Shown: in pieces, positions 9,075 through 14,965 of the stretch
How the letters are laid out: the number at the start of each line of letters is the position of its first letter
Position numbering within the stretch: position 1 is the stretch's first letter
Assembly: GCA_964605235.1 (NCBI GenBank)
Contig: CAZSBB010000062.1
Coordinates: 1 to 20,670, forward strand
Direction: 5' to 3'
Length of the DNA: 20,670 nucleotides
Origin: CAZSBB01 sp964605235
GTDB lineage: Bacteria > Planctomycetota > Phycisphaerae > Phycisphaerales > Phycisphaeraceae
The notes under the pieces: model-generated
Told to the model about the DNA's origin: nothing
What the model saw: only the letters and a program-made list of their open reading frames with translations
Databases searched by the model: none
Made by a program: the position numbers and the translations under genes

Positions 9075-9883
9075 TGAGCCACGCGGCCCCGACCCTGCTG
9101 CACCGCCTGCTGGCGCACCCGCTGACGCGCGGGCTGGATCTGGACGATCCGCGCACCACCGCGCTGCGCCGGCAGATCATCCAGTCCAAGCCCTGCTTGC
9201 GCCGGATCTACACGCAGTGGTATAGGCTGCTGGGCGACGCTTTGCCGGCGAGCGCGCAGCCGGCGCTGGAACTGGGGTCGGGCGCGGGATTTCTGCGGGA
9301 GGTGGTGCCGCAGGTGCTGACCTCGGAAGTGTTCCCCGGCCTGGCGGTGGACCTGATCGCCGACGCCCAGCAACTGCCGCTGCCCCGTGCGAGCCTGCGC
9401 GGGATTGTGATGACCAATGTGCTGCATCACATCCCCGACCCCCGGAAGTTTTTCGCGGAGGCGGCGCGGTGCGTCAGCGTGGGCGGGGCGGTGGCGATGG
9501 TGGAGCCGTGGGTCAATTGCTGGGCGCAGTGGGTGTACACGCATCTGCATCACGAGCCGTTTGACCCGCAGGCGACGGACTGGCGGATTGCCGGCAGCGG
9601 GCCGTTGTCGGACGCCAACGGGGCGCTGCCGTGGATCATGTTTGCGCGCGATCGGCAGCAGTTTGAGCGGGAGTTTCCCCAGTGGCGGGTGGAGACGGTA
9701 CGCCCGCTGATGCCGCTGCGGTATCTGCTGTCCGGGGGCGTGTCGCTGCGCAACCTGTGCCCGCTGGGCCTGGATTATCTGGTGCGGGGCGTTGAAGCAT
9801 TGCTGCCGGGCTGGGGCATGTTCGCGTACATTGTGCTGCGGCGTGTGGCGTCGGACCCGGGCGGAGAAAATGGGAACGCATGA
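9071..9883 (+). CDS. Class I SAM-dependent methyltransferase
   Basis: A 270-residue predicted cytoplasmic methyltransferase of the Methyltransf_11 type. The SAM loop ELGSGAGF is at residues 67-74, AVDLIADAQQLPLP (about 92-105) corresponds to strands 2-3, and the TNVLHHIPDP segment (about 115-124) is a conserved post-motif. It is unrelated in detail to the methyltransferase at 157-993, so the cluster has separate methyl-transfer steps. Start and stop are each joined to neighbours by 4-base ATGA overlaps (9071-9074 and 9880-9883), strong signs of coupled translation. Two tandem ATGs exist (9071 and 9074); GGGAAAGA just upstream suits either. The substrate is unknown; sugar O-methylation or processing of a lipid carrier is possible. 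Confidence 0.88.
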   Translation: MMSHAAPTLLHRLLAHPLTRGLDLDDPRTTALRRQIIQSKPCLRRIYTQWYRLLGDALPASAQPALELGSGAGFLREVVPQVLTSEVFPGLAVDLIADAQQLPLPRASLRGIVMTNVLHHIPDPRKFFAEAARCVSVGGAVAMVEPWVNCWAQWVYTHLHHEPFDPQATDWRIAGSGPLSDANGALPWIMFARDRQQFEREFPQWRVETVRPLMPLRYLLSGGVSLRNLCPLGLDYLVRGVEALLPGWGMFAYIVLRRVASDPGGENGNA

Positions 9884-11325
9884 ACGAGCAGCAGGTCAGT
9901 TCAGACCTCAGTGAACCGGCGCGGTACACCCAGCAGCGCCGCGCCCATTGGGATGCCGTGGCGCAGCGTGGCCAGGGCCGTCGGGCGCGCGGGTACTACC
10001 TGCGGCGGCTGGGCGAGGTGTACCGACACCTGATTCCCGCGGGCAGCAGCGTGCTGGAAATCGGCTGCGGCGAAGGCGATCTGCTGGCGGCGGTGGCGCC
10101 CGATGCCCAGCAGAGCATTGGCGTGGACCTCGCGCCGGCGATGGTCGAGCAGGCGCGGCAGCGTTTTCCCGAGTTGACCTTTCACGCGGCGGATGTGCAT
10201 GAACTGGACCTGGGGCGGACGTTCGATTTCATCATCCTGTCAGACACGCTCAACGACCTGTGGGACGTGCGCACGGCGCTGCAGCGCGTGCGCGCCCACT
10301 GCCGGCCGGATACGCGGGTGATCGTCAACATTTACAGCCGGCTGTGGCAATGGCCCCTGGCGCTGATGCGCAGCCTGGGGCTGGCGCGCCCGCTGCTGCC
10401 GCAAAGCTGGCTGACGCGCGAGGATGTGCAGGGATTGCTGCATCTGGCGGGGTTCGAGACCCTCCGCACCTGGCAGGAAGTGCTCTGTCCGCTGCGGATT
10501 CCGCTGGTCAACGGTTTATGTGACCGCATGCTGGTGAAGCTTTGGCCGGGGCGGCATCTGGCGTTGACGAATTTTCTGATTGCCCGGCCTGCGCCAGCGC
10601 CCGCCGCGACGCCGCCGCGCGTGTCGGTGATTGTGCCGGCGCGGAATGAGTCGGGTCACATCGCGGACCTGCTGGCGCGGACGCCGCAGATGGGCGCCGG
10701 GACGGAGCTGGTGTTTGTGGAAGGCAACTCCACGGACGACACGTATGACGTGATCGCGCGGGCGATAGCCGGGCGCAGCGATTGTCAGCTTCATCGGCAG
10801 ACAGGCAAAGGCAAGGGCGATGCGGTGCGGCTGGGGTTCGCGCAGGCGACGGGCGAGGTGCTGATGATTCTGGATGCGGACATCACGGTGCCGCCTGAGG
10901 CGCTGCCGCAGTTTTATGCCGCGCTGGTGGAGGGCAAGGGCGAGTTCATCAACGGCGTGCGGCTGGTGTATCCCATGGCGCAGCGGGCGATGCGGCCGCT
11001 GAACTTTCTGGGCAACAAGTTCTTCAGCCTGGCGTTCAGTTGGCTGCTCGGTCAGCCGATCAAGGACACGCTCTGCGGCACCAAGGTGCTGTACAAGCGC
11101 GACTATGAACGCATCGCCGCCAACCGGGCGTACTTTGGCGACTTCGATCCGTTTGGCGATTTCGACCTGATTTTCGGGGCCGCCAAGCTCAATCTGCGGA
11201 TTGTCGATTTGCCGGTGCGCTACGGCGAGCGGGTGTATGGCGACACCAACATCAACCGCTGGCGGCACGGCTGGCTGCTGCTGCGGATGACGTGCTTCGC
11301 CCTGCGCCGGCTCAAGTTCGTGTGA
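9880..11325 (+). CDS. Bifunctional SAM methyltransferase - GT2 glycosyltransferase fusion
   Basis: A 481-residue two-domain protein. Residues about 20-235 form a class I methyltransferase with SAM loop VLEIGCGEGDLL (58-69) and IGVDLAPAM next. Residues about 247-481 form a GT-A fold GT2 transferase of the dolichol-phosphate-mannose-synthase-like type: RVSVIVPARNESGHI at the start, the metal-binding DAD at 332-334, and DTLCGTKVLYKRDY and GDTNINRWRHGWLLLRM near the end. A Pro/Ala-rich linker (PAPAPAATPP) joins them. No membrane span follows the GT2 domain, unlike many Dpm1/ArnC relatives. The frame is continuous with no sign of frameshift, so the fusion is real. It is the last gene of the operon. 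A joint role, loading a polyprenyl phosphate with a sugar and methylating it or a linked product, is inferred only. Confidence 0.9.
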   Translation: MNEQQVSSDLSEPARYTQQRRAHWDAVAQRGQGRRARGYYLRRLGEVYRHLIPAGSSVLEIGCGEGDLLAAVAPDAQQSIGVDLAPAMVEQARQRFPELTFHAADVHELDLGRTFDFIILSDTLNDLWDVRTALQRVRAHCRPDTRVIVNIYSRLWQWPLALMRSLGLARPLLPQSWLTREDVQGLLHLAGFETLRTWQEVLCPLRIPLVNGLCDRMLVKLWPGRHLALTNFLIARPAPAPAATPPRVSVIVPARNESGHIADLLARTPQMGAGTELVFVEGNSTDDTYDVIARAIAGRSDCQLHRQTGKGKGDAVRLGFAQATGEVLMILDADITVPPEALPQFYAALVEGKGEFINGVRLVYPMAQRAMRPLNFLGNKFFSLAFSWLLGQPIKDTLCGTKVLYKRDYERIAANRAYFGDFDPFGDFDLIFGAAKLNLRIVDLPVRYGERVYGDTNINRWRHGWLLLRMTCFALRRLKFV

Positions 11326-11343
11326 GCCACGAGGGGCGGGCGC

Positions 11344-13371
11344 TCAGGGCGCGCGCCAGCGGGCGCCGACGATTTCCAGATGATGTTTGCCTGGGCCGGC
11401 GTCGAGCGCGACCACGCCCCGACCTTCGTTGAAGCGATACAGCGCCAGGGTGTCGGCATCGCTCTCCCAGTCGGTCTGCGGGGTGAACGCCGTGGTGTAG
11501 CGCACGCTCTTGCTCAGGCGCAGCCGATAGATCACGCCGTCCACAAAGCGTTCATGCGGCAGGGCGCCGGGTCCGGCGCCGCCGACGTGCAGCCCGCCGC
11601 GCGTGGGTTCGAGTTGAAAGGGGATTTCAGTGGTGGGCATGGGTTGGCCGTTGACGAACAGGCGCAGCGTTTGACCATCCCACACGCCGGCGATGTGTGT
11701 CGGTTGGTTGGCGACAAACGCGCCGGACGTGGCCAGCAGATGGGAGCGCGCCCCAATCATCCGGCCCACCCCCCATTGGCCGGCGTCGGTCAGGAACAGG
11801 GCGACCCAGTCCGGCCCGAGCCAGGAAAGGATATTGCAGGTGCGCGGCGCGCGAATTTCGACCCAGGCTTCATACGTCTCGGGTCGATCCGCGCGATGCT
11901 CCAGCCGCGGCGCGACGGCATAGGCGCTGCGGCCATCAAACTCCAACCCGCCGGTGAAGCTCGCCACAGAGCCCGGCGGCGTGGCGGTTGCCGGTGTGCT
12001 GGCGGTTGGTGCATGGGAGGTGGTGGTCGGCGGGGCGGGTCGCAACAGCCACGCGCCCAGCGCGAGCACCGCAGCGGGCACGGCGGCGGCGAGCCACCAC
12101 AGCGGGCGCGGCCGGCGCGGGGCGGGTGACGCAGCAACTGCGCTTGGGGTTGTGCGGCTGAGAGCGGGGGCGGTCAGGCGCGCCAGCTCGGCTGCCACTT
12201 CCGCCATGGTTTGGGGGCGATCCTCCGGCCGCTTGGCGATCATGCGCTGGTACAACTGCTGCAGGGCGGGGGGCGCGCTGGCGTCAGGCAACGGCGGCAG
12301 CGGCGCGCTGGCGTGGGCGAGCAGCGTGTCGAGCATGGAGTCGCCTTCGTACAGCGGCTTGCCGGTGAGCAGGAAATGCAACGTGCAGCCGAGTGAATAA
12401 ATGTCGCTGCGGGCGTCGGCGTTCTTGGCGTTGCGGGCCTGCTCGGGCGCCATGAACAGCGCGGTGCCGAGCATCGCGCCGCTGGCGGTGACCTGGGTGA
12501 GCATCTGTTCCGCTGGCGTTTCCAGTTCACGTTCGAAACGCGCCAGACCCAGGTCCGCCACCTTCACGTTCTGCTGCCGATCCAGCAACAGGTTGGAGGG
12601 TTTGATGTCCCGATGGATGACGCCATGCTCATGGGCGTACGCCAAACCCTCGGCCGCCTGTTGGATGCAGCGCGCCGCCTGCGGCCAGGACAACGGGCCT
12701 TCGCGGCGCACGCGCTGGGACAGGTCGCCGCCTTCGACCAGCTCGGTGACGAGGAAGTGCACGCCCTGGTCTTCGCCGGCGTCGTAGGCCTGCACGATGT
12801 GCGGATGGCTCAGGCGCGCGGCAGCGCGAATCTCGCGCTCGAACCGCCGCAGGTGCAGGGGATCGGACAGGTAAGGGCCACGCAGCACCTTCAGCGCCAC
12901 CTGTCGTTGCATGCGCTGATGCTCGGCGCGGTAGACCTCGCCCATGCCGCCGCCGCCCAGCAGTTCGAGCAGGAGATACTCGCCCAGACGCGGCGGTTGA
13001 TCGCTGCGGCTGCGCAGATGCGCCAGCACGTCGGGCATGAGGGCGCGCTCGGGAAACACCGGCGTGACCGGCTCGCCCGGAAGCGTGGTTTCCCCGAGCC
13101 AGCCTTGTACCTGCGCCACGGTCAGCTCCGGCAGCAGGGCGGCGTAGGCCGACGGGTCCATGGGCAGCTTCGCCATGCGGCGGCAGGCGGCATCCAACGC
13201 GATCAGCTCACGCACCAGCGTCAGACGCGCGGCAGGCTCCACCTGCGCCAGCAACGCGCTCAGGTCCGGCGGCTCGCCACCTTTCCACTGCAATTCGGCG
13301 GCATCGCAGAGCTGGTTGATGCGCTGCAGCGCCGCCGGCGACAGCGCCCGGAAGTCGGTGGGATCAGGCAT
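11344..13371 (-). CDS. Membrane Ser/Thr protein kinase with C-terminal LamG/concanavalin-like domain
   Basis: A 675-residue Hanks-type kinase. Residues 1-125 are a helical N-terminal extension; the kinase domain spans about 130-395. It shows the Gly loop GGGGMGEVY (139-147), the ATP lysine K161 in VALK, the catalytic loop HRDIKPSN (D255), the metal-binding motif as DLG (D273) rather than DFG, and MAPEQ (307-311). The HRD arginine suggests activation-loop control. A membrane span at about 425-443 is followed by a Thr/Pro/Ala linker and a domain of about 200 residues (GGLEFDGRSAY start, LFVNGQPMP, LALYRFNEGRG) typical of LamG_3/concanavalin-like lectin folds. The expected topology puts this domain outside the cytoplasm as a possible ligand sensor. 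The start at 13371 is preceded by GGGAG. Its 3' end faces the glycan cluster across 18 bases. Confidence 0.93.
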   Translation of the reverse strand: MPDPTDFRALSPAALQRINQLCDAAELQWKGGEPPDLSALLAQVEPAARLTLVRELIALDAACRRMAKLPMDPSAYAALLPELTVAQVQGWLGETTLPGEPVTPVFPERALMPDVLAHLRSRSDQPPRLGEYLLLELLGGGGMGEVYRAEHQRMQRQVALKVLRGPYLSDPLHLRRFEREIRAAARLSHPHIVQAYDAGEDQGVHFLVTELVEGGDLSQRVRREGPLSWPQAARCIQQAAEGLAYAHEHGVIHRDIKPSNLLLDRQQNVKVADLGLARFERELETPAEQMLTQVTASGAMLGTALFMAPEQARNAKNADARSDIYSLGCTLHFLLTGKPLYEGDSMLDTLLAHASAPLPPLPDASAPPALQQLYQRMIAKRPEDRPQTMAEVAAELARLTAPALSRTTPSAVAASPAPRRPRPLWWLAAAVPAAVLALGAWLLRPAPPTTTSHAPTASTPATATPPGSVASFTGGLEFDGRSAYAVAPRLEHRADRPETYEAWVEIRAPRTCNILSWLGPDWVALFLTDAGQWGVGRMIGARSHLLATSGAFVANQPTHIAGVWDGQTLRLFVNGQPMPTTEIPFQLEPTRGGLHVGGAGPGALPHERFVDGVIYRLRLSKSVRYTTAFTPQTDWESDADTLALYRFNEGRGVVALDAGPGKHHLEIVGARWRAP

Positions 13372-13437
13372 GACGCCGGCTCCCGGAGAGTCGGCGACGA
13401 AGGCAGGACCAGGCGGGGCGGAAGGTCATGTCGTGGG

Positions 13438-13443
13438 ATTATA
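13438..13443 (-). promoter_or_regulatory. Candidate -10 element for the kinase gene
   Basis: On the - strand this reads TATAAT, a perfect -10 hexamer, placed about 67 bases upstream of the kinase start codon in the 114-base gap after the flavoprotein gene. No recognisable -35 is present at a 16-18 base spacing, so the call rests on the hexamer and its position alone. If real, the kinase is transcribed independently of the flavoprotein. Confidence 0.35.
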
Positions 13444-13485
13444 GGTTGCCCGGGGGTGCGGCCGCGCGGGAGTGGAGCGGTTGAC

Positions 13486-14172
13486 TTATCCATGCACAGG
13501 CAGCGGCATGCTCGGGGCGGCGTCCAGCGCGGTGCGGAGCTTGATGCCCAGCTCACGGGCCTGGACCCGCAGCTCGGCGGCGTCGGTGAAGCGGTTGACC
13601 CCCAGGGCTTCGACGGTGGCGTTGGGGCCAAAGAGCATTTTGACGCCCGAGAGTTCGCAGTCGTCGCCGTGGCCGCAGCGGATGCACGGGACGTTGCCCA
13701 GCACGACCATGGCGCCCAGGTCGTTCATGCCTTCCTCCATGATCCAGAAGCGCAGTTGATTGAGCGCGGTCTCGGCGGCGGGGGGCATGCCTTCCACATC
13801 CGGCGGGCAGGCGGTGGTGATGACGCTGACCACCAGCTTGCCGCGGTTAAGCCCGGTCTGGTGGCGCAGGCAGTACATGCGTTCCATGAACATCTTGGTG
13901 CGCGAATCGAGGCTGGAGTAGGGCGTGTACCCGCCGATGACCACCGCACGGGCGGCGCGGAATTTCTCGGCGAGCAGCGCGGCGTCATCATGCACCACGC
14001 AATGGTTGTTTTCCTTGCACCCCAGACACGCCCGGCAGGGTTCCATATCCAGCTTGCTGAGCTTGATGAACTCGCTGGCATGGCCGCACGCCGCGAGCAC
14101 CGCCTGCACCGCCTGGTCGGTGTTGCTGTTGGGAATGGGACTGCCGCTGATGCCCAGAATCGTGGCGGGCAT
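13486..14172 (-). CDS. Iron-sulfur flavoprotein (Isf-type NADPH-dependent FMN reductase family)
   Basis: A 228-residue flavodoxin-like protein. It opens with ILGISGSPIPNSNT, the FMN phosphate-binding form of the FMN_red family. It carries the compact cysteine motif CX2CX2CX5C at C46, C49, C52 and C58, which in Methanosarcina Isf binds a 4Fe-4S cluster next to FMN. A second Cys group, CIRCGHGDDC, occurs further on and could bind another metal or be structural. The expected role is electron transfer or reduction of quinones, oxygen species or disulfides in the cytoplasm; the exact partner is unknown. The ATG at 14172 has AAAGGAG upstream. It is divergent from a thioredoxin-fold gene, which suggests a shared redox function (inference). 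Confidence 0.87.
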   Translation of the reverse strand: MPATILGISGSPIPNSNTDQAVQAVLAACGHASEFIKLSKLDMEPCRACLGCKENNHCVVHDDAALLAEKFRAARAVVIGGYTPYSSLDSRTKMFMERMYCLRHQTGLNRGKLVVSVITTACPPDVEGMPPAAETALNQLRFWIMEEGMNDLGAMVVLGNVPCIRCGHGDDCELSGVKMLFGPNATVEALGVNRFTDAAELRVQARELGIKLRTALDAAPSMPLPVHG

Positions 14173-14288
14173 AAGAAAGCTCCTTTGGCGTGCCGGCGCG
14201 GCGGGAACACGACGGCAAGCTGGCTATTATGACTTGCCGACGCGCTTTTGCCGCGCTAATTCCGTTCCGCAATTGGAAGGAAGTTGAG
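14173..14288. promoter_or_regulatory. Divergent intergenic region with candidate promoters for the flavoprotein and thioredoxin-like genes
   Basis: This 116-base gap must drive both flanking genes. For the + strand gene, TTGCCG (14234-14239), a 17-base spacer and TAATTC (14257-14262) make a weak sigma-70-like promoter about 27 bases before the start. For the - strand gene, CATAAT (14226-14231, reverse strand) is a candidate -10 without a good -35. The two candidates nearly abut, so one bound regulator could affect both. Evidence is by eye only. Confidence 0.35.
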
Positions 14289-14858
14289 ATGAACGCCGCC
14301 TACCTGCGTCAGAAACATGAAGCGGGGCTGTCGTATGAAGCCTATGTCGCCACCGGCACCGAAACCCAGCAGGAAAACTGGGACCGCATCCACCAGTCCG
14401 TCGGCCTGACGCCTGCCCAGCGCAAACTGGTCGAAAGCTTTACCCGCCGGCTCAACGTCATCGCGCTCTCGGGCATCTGGTGCGGCGACTGCGTGCAGCA
14501 GGGGCCGCTCATCCAGCACATCGCGGCGGCGAATCCGCAGGCCATCGACCTGCGCTGGCTCGACCGCGACGCCCACCGGGATTTACAGGAACGGGTGCGC
14601 ATCAATGCCGGCGACCGCGTGCCGGTGCTGTTGTTCTGTGCGGAGGATTACGAGCTGGTCGGGTGGTATGGCGACCGCACGCTGGCGCGCTACCGCGCCC
14701 TGGCGGCGCGCCAGCTCGGCGGGGCGTGCCCGTTGCCCGGCGCGCCGGTGCCGGCCGATGAGCTGGCGGCGACGCTGGCGGATTGGCTCGATGAGTTTGA
14801 ACGCGTGCATCTGCTGCTGAGGCTCAGCGCGCGGCTGCGGCAGGTGCATGGGGATTAA
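14289..14858 (+). CDS. Thioredoxin-fold protein with WCGDC motif
   Basis: A 189-residue protein of the thioredoxin family (Thioredoxin_9-like). An N-terminal helical region of about 55 residues is followed by VIALSGIWCGDCVQQGP, where C65-G-D-C68 matches the redox-active CXXC position of thioredoxins. NAGDRVPVLLFC supplies the cis-proline and the following strand. There is no signal peptide, so it should be cytoplasmic. The frame is open from 14190, but the ATG at 14289 has AAGGAAG upstream and begins a sensible N terminus. It is divergent from an iron-sulfur flavoprotein and convergent with topA. Its redox partner is unknown; reduction of disulfides or coupling to the flavoprotein is plausible. 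Confidence 0.85.
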   Translation: MNAAYLRQKHEAGLSYEAYVATGTETQQENWDRIHQSVGLTPAQRKLVESFTRRLNVIALSGIWCGDCVQQGPLIQHIAAANPQAIDLRWLDRDAHRDLQERVRINAGDRVPVLLFCAEDYELVGWYGDRTLARYRALAARQLGGACPLPGAPVPADELAATLADWLDEFERVHLLLRLSARLRQVHGD

Positions 14859-14879
14859 CGTCCCCCCGTCCTCCGTCCC

Positions 14880-14901
14880 CCCGGGCCCCCGGGATGTTTT
14901 T
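14880..14901 (+). terminator. Weak candidate intrinsic terminator after the thioredoxin-like gene
   Basis: A 5-bp GC-only stem (CCCGG / CCGGG, loop GCCC) is followed by ATGTTTTT. It begins 21 bases after the thioredoxin-like stop, in the 107-base gap before the convergent topA end. The stem is short, so efficiency is doubtful. Confidence 0.4.
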
Positions 14902-14924
14902 CACGAAGTGATTCGGGGAGCAAC

Positions 14925-14951
14925 CCTCGGATTCGCTGCGCTCATCCGCGG
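14925..14951. repeat. Candidate REP-like intergenic palindrome
   Basis: An imperfect palindrome: CCTCGGAT and ATCCGCGG flank an 11-base loop, giving seven pairs with one mismatch. It sits between the convergent ends of the thioredoxin-like gene and topA. I recall similar GGATTCGCTGCGCTCATCCG-type sequences dispersed in planctomycete genomes, but only one copy is in this window and the recollection is unverified. Confidence 0.4.
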
Positions 14952-14965
14952 CTTGCGCGGGGGGA

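Noticed and set aside
12613..14232. A 539-codon + strand frame opposite the kinase and flavoprotein genes
   Set aside because: It crosses two genes with strong motifs on the other strand and has no recognisable domain or ribosome site.
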